From Anaerolineae bacterium (lineage in GTDB: Bacteria; Desulfobacterota; Desulfobacteria; Desulfobacterales; ETH-SRB1), in the NCBI GenBank assembly GCA_035529315.1, contig DATKWZ010000006.1, forward strand, positions 1-64,000: a stretch of 64,000 nt of DNA. The letters run 5' to 3'. Numbering within the stretch: the stretch's first letter is position 1; every line of letters begins with the position of its first letter. A program made the translations under genes and the position numbers. This document shows positions 35,125 through 43,757 of the stretch, piece after piece. Below the pieces are notes generated by a model. It was given only the letters and a program-made list of their open reading frames with translations, was not told the DNA's origin and searched no databases.

Positions 35125-36672
35125 GTGACTGATATTCTACTGATCGTGACTGTCGTCCTGCTGGTCGTCACGGTGGCTCTCCTGCTCATGCTTTTAAAGA
35201 AAGCATCGCAAGCCGATACCTCCACACTTGGTTTCCGTCTTGATGCTTTCGAAAAAGCACAGGAACGTACCGAGCGTGCGGTTAGAGAAGAAGTGGCTCA
35301 GAGCAGAGACGAACAGGGTAAGACAGCGAAAGATCAAAGACAGGAACTCACCGAAGCCTTCAAGGTGTTCGGTGATTCCGTAGTACAACGAATGATGGAT
35401 GTTGCCGGCACACAGAAGGGGCAACTCGATGCTTTCTCCGGTCAGCTTACATCCTTTGCCAAAGCCAGCGGTGAGCGGCTGGATGGTGTCCGTGCCGAGT
35501 CTGCCACCGGAGCCAAACAACTCCGGGAAGAAGTCGTGGGTACGCTGAAAAGCATTTCGGAGACGATGGCCAAGACAATGGGCGAATTGGCCAATATCCA
35601 AAAAAGCCAGCTTGAGACCATGTCATCTACGATTGCGAAGCTTTCGGATACAAATGAGAAGAAGCTGGAGGCGGTCAGGGTCACGGTGGAAGGCAAACTT
35701 CAAAGCATGCAGATTGACAACGCCAAACAGCTTGATCAAATGCGGCAAACCGTGGACGAGAAACTCCAGGGGACTCTGGAAAAGCGTCTGGGCGAGTCAT
35801 TCAAGCAAGTCAGCGAACGACTGGAACAGGTGCATAAGGGGCTTGGAGAGATGCAGACACTGGCCACGGGCGTTGGCGACCTCAAGAAGGTGCTTACAAA
35901 TGTCAAGACGCGTGGAACTTGGGGTGAAGTGCAGCTTGGTACGCTATTGGAGCAAGTGCTCAATCCCGACCAGTTCGCCACCAACGTGGCCACGAAGGAT
36001 GGTGGCGAGCGTGTCGAGTTTGCGATCAAGTTGCCGGGACAAGGTGCGAACCAGGATGAGAACGTTTGGCTCCCGATTGACGCCAAGTTCCCTGTCGAAG
36101 ACTATCAGCGCCTGATCGAGGCTCAAGAACTGGCTGATGTCGAAGGTGTGGAGATGGCGGGAAAACAACTAGAGAACCGCGTCAAGACCTGTGCACGAGA
36201 CATCAGCAAAAAGTATTTAAGCCCGCCAAAAACCACGGACTTCGGCATCTTGTTCTTGCCCATAGAGGGCCTCTTTGCCGAAGTTATTCGCAGGACGGGT
36301 TTAATCGAGGTCATCCAACGAGAGTACCGTGTGGTTATCGCCGGCCCAACTACATTGTGGTCAATTTTGAGTAGCCTTCAGATGGGTTTCCGTACGCTGG
36401 CCATCCAGAAACGTTCAAGTGAGGTATGGAACCTCCTCGCGGCGGTCAAGACCGAGTGGACGAAGTACGGCGATGTTTTGGATGCAGTGGGAAAAAAGCT
36501 GCATCAGGCATCGGACACAATCGAAAAGGCCAAGGTGAGGTCAAGAGCTGTTGGAAGAAAACTCAAAGACGTGCAAGAGCTTCCAGCCGGTGAGGTCACA
36601 ACCATACTTCCCCAAAATCTTATAGAAGATGACGAAGATCTTGGTGAAGGCGATAGAGTGGCAGACGATTAA
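35125..36672 (+). CDS. rmuC: DNA recombination protein RmuC
   Basis: 515 residues, GTG start with GGAGGAGG 6 nt upstream. N-terminal TM (about 4-22), a long coiled coil (about 35-245), then the RmuC nuclease-like domain (TRGTWGEVQLGTLLEQVL; DAKFPVEDYQRL with Asp and Lys of a PD-(D/E)XK-like site; TTDFGILFLPIEGLF; WSILSSLQMGFRTL). RmuC limits rearrangements at inverted repeats. The gene uses more G/C-ending codons than its neighbours, and long open frames on the other strand reflect this, so it may be a more recent arrival. No neighbour of related function. Confidence 0.93.
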   Translation: MTDILLIVTVVLLVVTVALLLMLLKKASQADTSTLGFRLDAFEKAQERTERAVREEVAQSRDEQGKTAKDQRQELTEAFKVFGDSVVQRMMDVAGTQKGQLDAFSGQLTSFAKASGERLDGVRAESATGAKQLREEVVGTLKSISETMAKTMGELANIQKSQLETMSSTIAKLSDTNEKKLEAVRVTVEGKLQSMQIDNAKQLDQMRQTVDEKLQGTLEKRLGESFKQVSERLEQVHKGLGEMQTLATGVGDLKKVLTNVKTRGTWGEVQLGTLLEQVLNPDQFATNVATKDGGERVEFAIKLPGQGANQDENVWLPIDAKFPVEDYQRLIEAQELADVEGVEMAGKQLENRVKTCARDISKKYLSPPKTTDFGILFLPIEGLFAEVIRRTGLIEVIQREYRVVIAGPTTLWSILSSLQMGFRTLAIQKRSSEVWNLLAAVKTEWTKYGDVLDAVGKKLHQASDTIEKAKVRSRAVGRKLKDVQELPAGEVTTILPQNLIEDDEDLGEGDRVADD

Positions 36673-36776
36673 CAGTTTTAACACTTCTATATGTTCCGGC
36701 TCTTTATCTTATGACCTCCAACCTCTGATTCTCATAAGCACTAAACTGAAAAAAAATGAACATTGAACGTTCATCT

Positions 36777-37667
36777 TTATGAACCGGCAGATTGGTTCTT
36801 TATGGTATTATAGAGATCAAAGGCTTTTTCCGGAGTCTCATTATCATGGACAACAGCCCGTACGGCCTGAATCATAGCGATTGGGGACTCGGACTGGAAG
36901 ATATTGCGTCCCATGTCAACCCCGCTGGCGCCCTGCTGGACTGCGTTATAAGCCATTGTTAAGGCATCAAGTTCAGGTATTTTTTTCCCGCCGGCCATGA
37001 CGATGGGAACAGGGCAGGAAGATGTGACGGTTTCAAAGCCTTTTTCAATATAGTATGTTTTTATGTAGTGTGCTCCTAACTCAGCGCAAATCCTGACAGC
37101 AAGCCTGAAGTAGCGCACATCGCGGTTCATATCTTTGCCGACCGCGGTCACTGCCAGGGTCGGAATTCCATAACGCATTCCCATATCCACCATGGTGGTC
37201 ATGTTTTTAATCGATTTCCTTTCATGTTCGCCGCCGATGAATACCTGCACAGCCATGGCGCAAACATTGAGACGTATGGACTCCTCGATATCCACGGCAA
37301 TATCTTCATTGGAAAGTTCCGTTAGAATGCTTGTTCCGCCGGAAACTCTCAGAACAATGGACTTTGTCGTTGTCGGAGGAACAATACTTCTTAATATACC
37401 TCGTGTTAACATAAGTGTGTCCGCATAAGGAACCAGCGGAAGAATGTTTATGTCAATCCGTTCCAGACCTGTGGTCGGGCCCTGGAAATAGCCGTGGTCT
37501 ACGGCCAGCATGACTGTGCGCCCGGATTCAGGGTTAAAGATCCGGGCAAGCCGGTTTTTAATACCCCAGTCCAGAGAATTTGATCCCTTAAGAAAAAAAC
37601 CTTCCGTCTTTTGGGGAATGTCTGAATAAAACTTTTTAGCCTCTTTTATTTCATCTATATCAGGCAT
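36777..37667 (-). CDS. LsrF-like class I aldolase (DeoC/FbaB superfamily)
   Basis: 296 residues, AAAGGAGA before the ATG. TIM-barrel aldolase: [15 protein letters not shown] (Asp of the active site), [35 protein letters not shown] (the Schiff-base Lys in HYIKT), [12 protein letters not shown]. Closest in pattern to LsrF (3-hydroxy-5-phosphonooxypentane-2,4-dione thiolase) and archaeal-type fructose-bisphosphate/ADH synthase enzymes. No lsr genes are near; instead an aldolase/dehydrogenase fusion lies 18 bp upstream in the same operon, so the two probably act in one sugar-phosphate pathway. The exact substrate cannot be told. Confidence 0.8.
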   Translation of the reverse strand: MPDIDEIKEAKKFYSDIPQKTEGFFLKGSNSLDWGIKNRLARIFNPESGRTVMLAVDHGYFQGPTTGLERIDINILPLVPYADTLMLTRGILRSIVPPTTTKSIVLRVSGGTSILTELSNEDIAVDIEESIRLNVCAMAVQVFIGGEHERKSIKNMTTMVDMGMRYGIPTLAVTAVGKDMNRDVRYFRLAVRICAELGAHYIKTYYIEKGFETVTSSCPVPIVMAGGKKIPELDALTMAYNAVQQGASGVDMGRNIFQSESPIAMIQAVRAVVHDNETPEKAFDLYNTIKNQSAGS

Positions 37668-37685
37668 TTATTTGTCTCCTTTTGT

Positions 37686-39656
37686 CTAAATCACTCTTTC
37701 ATTGCCGCCATCTATCGGGACCTGTGCCCCTGTTGTTTTGGCAAAAGCCGGGCCTGCCATGCAGCAAATCAGATTGGCTACATCTTTTGATGTAACTTCG
37801 GTTTTTAGCAGATTTTTGGTTTTATATTCCGCAACAGTAAGTCCGTAATGTTTAGCTCGCTCATTTAAGACCTTCTGAGTCCATATGCCGGTATCAAACA
37901 CTGCATCAGGATGAATGATATTAACTCTAATTCCATCTGCGGCCAGTTCCAGAGCAGCCACCCTGGCAAGCTGAGTTAAACCAGCCTTGGCAACCGAATA
38001 GGCTGAAGCGCCGGGACCGGGAGCAGGGACGTTTTTTGAAGCGATAAATATCACAGACGGATCAACACCCTGTTTGAGATAAGGGATGCATGCTTTCAGC
38101 AATCTCTGGTGACTCGACAAATTGATCTCCATGCTTTGATTCCAGGTTTCAGCATCCATCTCTTCAATGCTTTGGCTGCGGGTAAATATTCCTGCATTAT
38201 TTATCAATATATCGAGGCCGCCAAAACTGCGAACAGTAAATTCTATTGCTTGCTTTATGATTTTATCATCCGAAATATCACAAGTTAATCCTATTAGATC
38301 AGGCTGATCAAACATCCGGGTGATTGCGGGGTTTAGATCCATGCCGACAACTGCGGCGCCATGTTCATGCAGACCTTTGGCACAGGCAAGCCCTATGCCG
38401 CTTGCAGCGCCGGTAACAAGAGCTATCTTGCCCTGAAATATTCGAGTTGTGTCTTTTCTGCGCAATTTTGATTGTTGCAACTCCCAGTATTCCATATCGA
38501 AAATATCTTTTTCCGGCAGGGCTTTCCAGCCGCCTATGGCTTCACCCCACTGAATTGCCCGGATAGTATGAAAAGCAATATCGGAAACAATATTTGCTTC
38601 CCCTGCACTTTGCCCAAAAGCCATTATACCGTGCCCGGGCCAGACTCCCCATCTGGGGGCTGGATCAAGGCAAAGCAGACGGCCATCGGTATTTCGCTGA
38701 AAATACTCTTTGTATGCCGAGCAAAAGCCGGTTATTTCTTTTTCAATATCCTTTTTTATTACAACCGGTATACGCTTTGTGCGGACCACATGATCAGGAG
38801 TTAAAGGGCCGCGGACGGCAATTGAATCTACATTGGTCAGATTGGCAAAGCCGCAGACTTCAGGGGCGCTATTTAATTTGGCTATCATGGCAGATCCTTT
38901 TGTTAGAGAAACCTGTTTGCGGATTTTTGCCAGTGTAAGAAGATCTTCTCCAGGTTCCGCCCTGGCAATAGAGTCAAATGCCCCGCTTGCCTGAAGATAG
39001 TCTTCAGCAAGGGAAACAAGATGGATCATCTGCTTATAACTTGCTTTGGCATTGTCTGAAAAAGTAAAGACGCCGTGGTTCATTAAAATTATGCCTTTAA
39101 TCTCATGCCAGTTGATGTTGCGGGTCATTTCATAAACTTTTTTTGCCAGGATAAAACCGGACATTACATAAGGCACAATCAAGACACTGTCTTTATAAAT
39201 TTCTCTAATCAGCCTTTTGCCTTTTTCGTTATTAGTGATTGTTACAACCGCATCCGCATGAGTGTGATCAACATATTTAAACGGTATAATGGCATGCAGG
39301 ATGGCTTCTATAGAAGGATTCGGGGCTAAATAATCAATCATTGCGGTTTTTTGAAGCCGCAGCATATCCGTATCAGACAGGCGCTCAAGTTCCACCATCC
39401 TTTTCAGCGCTTCAAGCTTGACAGGAGCAAATCCTGCGGCCTGAATCGTTTTCAGATCCAAGCCGCTTCCTTTTATATAAAGCACCTCTTCAATATCGCC
39501 GAAGAGGTTTTTTATTTCAGCCTTTAAGGATGTGTTGCCTCCGCCATGTAAAACCAGACCGGATTCCCGGCCTAATAATCTGGAGGTGTAAGCCCTGAGC
39601 TCTAATGGATTGCCTAAAAAGCTTTTTGCCTCATTGTCGTTCCATAAACTTTTCAT
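37686..39656 (-). CDS. Bifunctional class II aldolase / short-chain dehydrogenase
   Basis: 656 residues. N-terminal class II aldolase/adducin domain (about 20-400) with metal ligands in VDHTHADAVV and LMNHGVF, as in rhamnulose-1-phosphate aldolases; C-terminal SDR domain (about 405-655) with VTGAASGIG, NNAG and the YSVAK catalytic motif, ending GAQVPIDGG. The fusion is of the RhaD-type bifunctional aldolase/dehydrogenase: a sugar 1-phosphate is split to DHAP plus an aldehyde, and the SDR acts on that aldehyde. With mtnA in the window, a 5-deoxyribose or methylthioribose disposal route is conceivable but unproven. Operon with the LsrF-like gene. Confidence 0.85.
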   Translation of the reverse strand: MKSLWNDNEAKSFLGNPLELRAYTSRLLGRESGLVLHGGGNTSLKAEIKNLFGDIEEVLYIKGSGLDLKTIQAAGFAPVKLEALKRMVELERLSDTDMLRLQKTAMIDYLAPNPSIEAILHAIIPFKYVDHTHADAVVTITNNEKGKRLIREIYKDSVLIVPYVMSGFILAKKVYEMTRNINWHEIKGIILMNHGVFTFSDNAKASYKQMIHLVSLAEDYLQASGAFDSIARAEPGEDLLTLAKIRKQVSLTKGSAMIAKLNSAPEVCGFANLTNVDSIAVRGPLTPDHVVRTKRIPVVIKKDIEKEITGFCSAYKEYFQRNTDGRLLCLDPAPRWGVWPGHGIMAFGQSAGEANIVSDIAFHTIRAIQWGEAIGGWKALPEKDIFDMEYWELQQSKLRRKDTTRIFQGKIALVTGAASGIGLACAKGLHEHGAAVVGMDLNPAITRMFDQPDLIGLTCDISDDKIIKQAIEFTVRSFGGLDILINNAGIFTRSQSIEEMDAETWNQSMEINLSSHQRLLKACIPYLKQGVDPSVIFIASKNVPAPGPGASAYSVAKAGLTQLARVAALELAADGIRVNIIHPDAVFDTGIWTQKVLNERAKHYGLTVAEYKTKNLLKTEVTSKDVANLICCMAGPAFAKTTGAQVPIDGGNERVI

Positions 39657-39671
39657 AACATCCTAACTCTT

Positions 39672-39837
39672 TATTAAATTCTTAAAAAGTCACAAATTTA
39701 ACTATAGATGGCTAAGTAAAAAGGTTTATATACAAGGCGCAGGAGTTTTTCAGGACCGAAGGCATACATTATAGTATGTCGAGGATCTCGAAAAACTCCT
39801 GTAACGCGGTAGATGGGACTTTTTACGACGCCATCAA
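39672..39837. repeat. GTAAAAAGTC-family element, divergent copy D
   Basis: Left end TTCTTAAAAAGTCAC, right end GACTTTTTACGACGCCATCA. The interior has an inverted repeat, AGGAGTTTTTC/GAAAAACTCCT (39742-39804), with GGCATACATTATAGTATGTCG at the tip. The stop codon of the YifB gene falls inside the right end. Likely a distinct subfamily from copies A-C. Confidence 0.65.
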
Positions 39838-41369
39838 AATCCGCGTCTGTTTCTGTCCAGACTTCTGTATTGAATTGCCTCGGAAAGATGATCGATCTGG
39901 ATATCTTTTTCTCCGGCTAAATCGGCGATGGTGCGGGCGATTTTCAGAATACGGTTATAAGCGCGGGCAGACAGACCGAGCTTGTCTATGGCCGATTCAA
40001 GAAGACTGCAGGATGCATCGTCGATTTTGCAATATTTTTTTATATGACGATTGTTCATATGGGAATTGCAAAATATTTTTGTTCTAACAAATCGTTCGTA
40101 TTGAATTAGTCTGGATGCAAGGACCCGTTTCATAATATCTTCTGACGATTCAGCCCATGCTTCCCTTGAGAGGTCTCTATATTGAACCGCAGGTACTTCA
40201 ACATGAATATCTATCCTGTCCATTAACGGGCCTGAAATCTTTGATCTGTACTTATGAATCTGATGATATGTGCACCGGCACTCGTGCTTGGGGTCGGAAA
40301 AGTAGCCGCACGGACACGGGTTCATGGCGGCGACCAGCATAAAACTGGCAGGGTAGGTTATGGTTGATGAGGCACGTGAAATAGTCACATTTAAATCTTC
40401 TAACGGTTGCCGCAGAACTTCTAATACATGTTTTTTAAATTCCGGAAGTTCATCCAGAAAGAGAACTCCATTATGAGCCATGCTCACCTCGCCCGGTCTG
40501 GGGATATGTCCGCCTCCGATTAAACCTGCATCCGAGATTGTATGGTGAGGAGACCTGAAAGGCCTTTTTGTAACCAGGGCCTGACCTTTTGAAAGCATTC
40601 CAACTACGGAATAAATTTTGGTGGTTTCAATTGATTCGTCAAATGTAAGAGGCGGGAGTATGGTCGGCAAACGTTTTGCCAGCATGGTTTTCCCGGAACC
40701 TGGTGGGCCGACCATAATTAAATTGTGGCCTCCGGCTGATGCTACCTCCAGAGCCCGCTTTACATGTTCCTGGCCCATGACTTCGGAAAAATCCACTTCA
40801 AACTTGCCTGCCTGGCCAAGTATAGTAGAAATATCGGTTTTTTCAGGTTCGATTTGAGTGAATCCGCAAAAAAAATCAACTATCTGGGACAGAGTTTTCA
40901 CAGGAAGAACCGATATTTCATCTACCACTGATGCTTCATGCCTGTTATCGTATGGTACGACAATTCCTGGATAGCCGGCAGCTTTTGCGGCAATGGCCAT
41001 GGGAAGAGACCCCTTTACGGATTTTATACGGCCATCCAGTGAAAGCTCGCCCAAGACAAGGTATCTGGAGGCTATTTCCCTGGGGATTATGCCTGATGCG
41101 ACCAATATGCCCAACGCTATCGGAAGATCAAAACCGGTGCCTTCCTTTTTGATGTCTGCCGGGGCTAAATTTACAGTTATCCTGTCGTCGGGAAAGCTGT
41201 AGCCGGAATTATTAATGGCGGATTTAACCCTTTCCTTGCTTTCCTTTACAGCTGTTTCAGGGAGCCCCACAGTAGTAAATGTTGGAAGGCCTTGTGCTAT
41301 ATCTACTTCCACCTCCACAAGATAGGCATCTATACCGATGACAGCGCTGCTTAATATCTTTGCTATCAA
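39834..41369 (-). CDS. YifB/ComM-family Mg-chelatase-like AAA ATPase
   Basis: 511 residues. TTG start, with GGGAGGAG 5 nt upstream. N-terminal ChlI domain (1-~170), AAA domain (about 190-400; MVGPPGSGKTMLAKRLP; GVLFLDELPEF; NPCPCGYFSDPKHECRC cysteine cluster), C-terminal Mg_chelatase_C (about 405-505; LSARAYNRILKIARTIADL). ComM is a hexameric helicase that aids branch migration during natural transformation. The last codon and stop are provided by a dispersed repeat. Alone on its transcript. Confidence 0.93.
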   Translation of the reverse strand: MIAKILSSAVIGIDAYLVEVEVDIAQGLPTFTTVGLPETAVKESKERVKSAINNSGYSFPDDRITVNLAPADIKKEGTGFDLPIALGILVASGIIPREIASRYLVLGELSLDGRIKSVKGSLPMAIAAKAAGYPGIVVPYDNRHEASVVDEISVLPVKTLSQIVDFFCGFTQIEPEKTDISTILGQAGKFEVDFSEVMGQEHVKRALEVASAGGHNLIMVGPPGSGKTMLAKRLPTILPPLTFDESIETTKIYSVVGMLSKGQALVTKRPFRSPHHTISDAGLIGGGHIPRPGEVSMAHNGVLFLDELPEFKKHVLEVLRQPLEDLNVTISRASSTITYPASFMLVAAMNPCPCGYFSDPKHECRCTYHQIHKYRSKISGPLMDRIDIHVEVPAVQYRDLSREAWAESSEDIMKRVLASRLIQYERFVRTKIFCNSHMNNRHIKKYCKIDDASCSLLESAIDKLGLSARAYNRILKIARTIADLAGEKDIQIDHLSEAIQYRSLDRNRRGF

Positions 41370-41469
41370 ATTTTCTCCTCCCTGTAAATAATCTTGCGCT
41401 AATTCGAGAAGTTAGCACGGATTGCCATCCCAAGGCAAGTGTATTATGGTTTTACGTTTCCTCTTTTTC

Positions 41470-41513
41470 GACAAAAAAGGGGTTACAGTTAATAAAAAAA
41501 ACCGTAACCCCTT
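41470..41513 (-). terminator. Rho-independent terminator of the IHF-like gene and tRNA-Val
   Basis: Stem AAGGGGTTACAGTT (41477-41490) / AACCGTAACCCCTT (41500-41513) with one mismatch; on the minus strand it is followed by a U-run (TTTTTTGTC). It lies 14 nt after the tRNA 3' end. Confidence 0.85.
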
Positions 41514-41527
41514 ATATTTCTCACAAA

Positions 41528-41602
41528 TGGTAGGCGATGTTGGATTTGAACCAACGACTTCTACCGTGTGAAGGTAGCACTCTCCCACTGAGTTAATCGC
41601 CC
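41528..41602 (-). tRNA. tRNA-Val (anticodon CAC)
   Basis: 75 nt including encoded CCA. Acceptor GGGCGAT/ATCGCCT, D-stem ACTC/GAGT, anticodon stem CTACC/GGTAG with loop TTCACAC (CAC at 34-36, codon GUG), T-arm GTTGG-TTCAAAT-CCAAC. It follows the IHF-like gene by 7 nt, so it is probably processed from the same transcript, then terminates at 41513. Confidence 0.95.
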
Positions 41603-41609
41603 ATTATTG

Positions 41610-41885
41610 TTAATTATCGACCATATCTTTTAACTCTTTACCTACCTTGAAAAATGGCAGTTTCTTGGAATGTACCTTAATCTGTTTGCCGGTTTTTGGG
41701 TTTCGACCTGTATACGGCTTGTATTTTTTAACGATAAAACTTCCAAAACCCCTGATTTCAACACGTTCGCCATTGGAAATGGTTTTTGTTATTGTGCTAA
41801 AAAATGTATCAATGATCTTTTTAACACCTTTTTTGCTTATGCCGGTTTTATCCTTAAGCGCATTGATTAAGTCCACTCTGTTCAT
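41610..41885 (-). CDS. HU/IHF-family DNA-binding protein (IHF-beta-like)
   Basis: 91 residues, GGGAAGGGG before the ATG. The whole length fits the DNABII family: MNRVDLINALKDKT, RVEIRGFGSFIVKKYKPY with the TGRNPKTGKQI arm that bends DNA, and an IHF-beta-like end (FFKVGKELKD). Architectural chromosomal protein. A strong promoter (TTGACT-18-TATATT at 41960-41989) precedes it, and tRNA-Val follows at 7 nt. Confidence 0.93.
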   Translation of the reverse strand: MNRVDLINALKDKTGISKKGVKKIIDTFFSTITKTISNGERVEIRGFGSFIVKKYKPYTGRNPKTGKQIKVHSKKLPFFKVGKELKDMVDN

Positions 41886-41959
41886 CGAAACCCCTTCCCA
41901 ATAAATTTATTCTGTTTTCTTAACCTGTTATTTTAAATTAAAATACTAAAATATATTGA

Positions 41960-41989
41960 AATATAATTAATTAATTGGTTTCAAGTCAA
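41960..41989 (-). promoter_or_regulatory. Sigma-70-type promoter of the IHF-like gene
   Basis: On the minus strand: TTGACT (-35, 41984-41989), 18 nt spacer, TATATT (-10, 41960-41965). The leader of about 70 nt is AT-rich. Confidence 0.7.
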
Positions 41990-42005
41990 GCATTTTTCCG
42001 GAAAT

Positions 42006-42281
42006 TCAATACAAATACTCGCATGCTTGAGCCTGTATCCCTAAACCCTTTTTAAGCGCAAATAAACAGGTTCTGTCTCCTGAACACCACCGCGATATTA
42101 CTTTAAAAGCCATATCCTCTATAAATTCTCCGGCAAAGACACCATGCTCGACAGAGTATATAGCTGATCCTTTCTGCCAGATTTTAAAATATTCACTTAA
42201 TATTTGTGGATCCATGCATTGCCTGCACCTGTTTTTTACCTTACCACAATATTTTTGTGGGGATTGTATTGTTTTTAACAT
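42006..42281 (-). CDS. Small cysteine-containing hypothetical protein
   Basis: Up to 91 residues from ATG 42281 (a TTG at 42305 or ATG at 42215 are alternatives; none has a clear ribosome-binding site). Contains YCGKVKNRCRQC and RWCSGDRTC, a spacing that could bind a metal or FeS cluster. Composition is protein-like (FKIWQKGSAIYSVEHGVFAG), but I do not recognise a family. Stands alone between the IHF-like gene and a repeat element. Confidence 0.4.
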   Translation of the reverse strand: MLKTIQSPQKYCGKVKNRCRQCMDPQILSEYFKIWQKGSAIYSVEHGVFAGEFIEDMAFKVISRWCSGDRTCLFALKKGLGIQAQACEYLY

Positions 42282-42416
42282 AGCAGTAATGGCTGGACAA
42301 TTCAAGAGCTCTTTGCTTACAGGCAGTTTGTGCCCCAGGCAATAGATCTGATTGATAAATGCTCAGTAAAATCATTTTTTTTGTATAGCCTTTAAATATT
42401 TTTAGGCACTCAATTT

Positions 42417-42566
42417 TGACAGCTTCGTAAAAAGTCTCGAAATCGTCATGCCGGACTTGATCCGGCATCCAGAACGCATTGAATTTACTGGATTCCTCCC
42501 GGACCTGATCCGGGATCTACCGGAATGACGGGAAAGAGAACTTTTTAACTTTTTACGAATTCATCA
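42417..42566. repeat. MITE-like element, GTAAAAAGTC family, copy B
   Basis: Ends AGCTTCGTAAAAAGTC (42421-42436) and ACTTTTTACGAATTCATCA (42548-42566) in inverse orientation. The interior has two CCGGACNTGATCCGG palindromes (42452 and 42499) and CCGGAATGACGGGAAAGAGAA, shared with copy A. CAATTTT occurs directly on both flanks. Confidence 0.75.
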
Positions 42567-42921
42567 ATTTTATGATAATAATTTGATATAAAACACACCG
42601 TGCGTCAATGAAAGCTAATCTAACTATATAAAAATACTATCAATAATATAATGATATGCCAGGTTATTTGCTTATTTACGGATGTCCCGCATATCCCATC
42701 TAAGCGGTCTGACAAAAGCTGCAGACGGCGCTGATTTGTTGATATTTTAAAAAAATAAATATTTGGCTTGCTATTATGTATAAAGGTGCTTAATATATAT
42801 TATCAATTAAGCCCCGCCATAAATTGGCAGGAGGGTTTCTTTCTGTGGGAATTATCCGTTTATTAAACGTTATCATCCTTCAGTTTGTAACATTGAAATT
42901 TTTAGAAAGGAGGATGATATT
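42567..42921. other. Gene-free stretch upstream of the cold-shock gene
   Basis: About 350 AT-rich bases, no coding signal. The last ~140 bases before the ATG probably include a long, structured 5' leader as usual for cold-shock mRNAs (AAATTGGCAGGAGGGTTTCT at 42821-42840), but I cannot define a promoter with confidence. Confidence 0.5.
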
Positions 42922-43122
42922 ATGATAAATGGAACTGTTAAGTGGTTTAATGACCACAAAGGTTTTGGATTCATCGAACAGGAAGATGGACCGGATGTAT
43001 TTGTGCATCATAGCGCAATCAATGCTACCGGTTTTAAATCCCTCAGTGAAGGTGCGAGCGTGAGTTTTGACATCGAGCAAGGACCAAAAGGTCCGGCTGC
43101 TGCCAATGTGACCGTTGTCTAA
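42922..43122 (+). CDS. Cold-shock-domain protein (CspA family)
   Basis: 66 residues, AAAGGAGGATG ribosome-binding site. RNA-binding motifs RNP1 (KGFGFIEQ) and RNP2 (VFVHHSAI) are intact; starts [14 protein letters not shown]. Single-stranded nucleic-acid chaperone. Followed after 17 nt by a strong terminator. Confidence 0.97.
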   Translation: MINGTVKWFNDHKGFGFIEQEDGPDVFVHHSAINATGFKSLSEGASVSFDIEQGPKGPAAANVTVV

Positions 43123-43139
43123 CCTGCTTTTAAGGTAAT

Positions 43140-43176
43140 TAAAGGCATCTCCTGTGAAACAGGGGGTGCCTTTTTT
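43140..43176 (+). terminator. Rho-independent terminator after the cold-shock gene
   Basis: Stem AAAGGCATCTCCTG / CAGGGGGTGCCTTT with loop TGAAA and a following T-run (43170-43176). Confidence 0.9.
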
Positions 43177-43275
43177 AATGATCGCTTGCATAAAACCACA
43201 ATTATGTCGGCTGAGATTCTTTTCTCTGTTGTCAGAGATCTTATCGATCCGGTAACCAACCAGAAAGGAAACGCC

Positions 43276-43440
43276 ATGGCAAAATCTCATTACCAGTTCA
43301 AGAAACGTCAGAAAGAATTGGACAAGAAAAAAAAGAAAGAGGAAAAAAAGCAGCGCAAGCTGGAAAACAATGTGGTTGAAACCGATGAAACTGAAAAAGA
43401 CCTAATCCCTTCAACGGAGGGAGACTTTGGGGAACTTTAG
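43276..43440 (+). CDS. Small Lys-rich protein, often next to csp genes
   Basis: 54 residues from ATG 43276 (AAAGGAA 8 nt upstream); the 30 codons open upstream are not coding-like. Starts MAKSHYQFKKRQKELDKKKK and is very basic, then acidic at the end (TEKDLIPSTEGDFGEL). Similar short KKKEEKRQRK proteins are common beside cold-shock genes in proteobacteria; possibly a ribosome- or RNA-associated peptide. Function unknown. Confidence 0.75.
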   Translation: MAKSHYQFKKRQKELDKKKKKEEKKQRKLENNVVETDETEKDLIPSTEGDFGEL

Positions 43441-43603
43441 TATCAATCTGAACATTGTTCGCCCCAAAACCAATCTCCCTTTTCGGATTTCCCCAGTCAT
43501 ATGTATGTCCCTTGACTAATTAACAACAACGGGCAAAAGTAGAGCCTCAAGTATCTTTTGGGTGAAATCCCCCCCCCCGCATCTATCTTTGTTAAAATAA
43601 AAA

Positions 43604-43756
43604 TTATCCAACATTGATACCCCGCGGATTGCCGCGGGAAAGATAAGCCACTTGCACATATATTTTCCGCTGTTCTTTTTCCGCGATGAAATCGACCTCT
43701 CTGTTATCGACTTTTCCAAGGAAAAATTTGGCGCGCTTTGCCTTGAAGGCTAAGCT
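43604..43756 (-). pseudogene. 3' fragment of a DUF4143-family ATPase gene
   Basis: The frame 43756-43604 reads KAKRAKFFLGKVDNREVDFI and then AEKEQRKIYVQVAYLS, the C-terminal nuclease-like piece of AAA_14/DUF4143 proteins, then runs into RGNPRGINVG and a stop. No start and no ATPase domain remain. A C10 homopolymer lies at 43569-43578 and a CCCGCGG/CCGCGGG hairpin at 43621-43638, at the point where homology ends. A full-length family member is at 19076-20236. Confidence 0.75.
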
Positions 43757-43757
43757 G

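Noticed and set aside
35736-36168. Long open frames on the minus strand inside rmuC
   Set aside because: Mirror frames caused by the G+C-rich codon usage of rmuC; no start signals and no domain.
42241-42468. 75-codon minus-strand frame including the MITE-like element end
   Set aside because: Begins in the repeat and has no homology that I recognise.
43516-43719. 67-codon minus-strand open frame between csp and trpG
   Set aside because: Crosses the C10 tract and overlaps the DUF4143 relic in a different frame; not a gene in itself.
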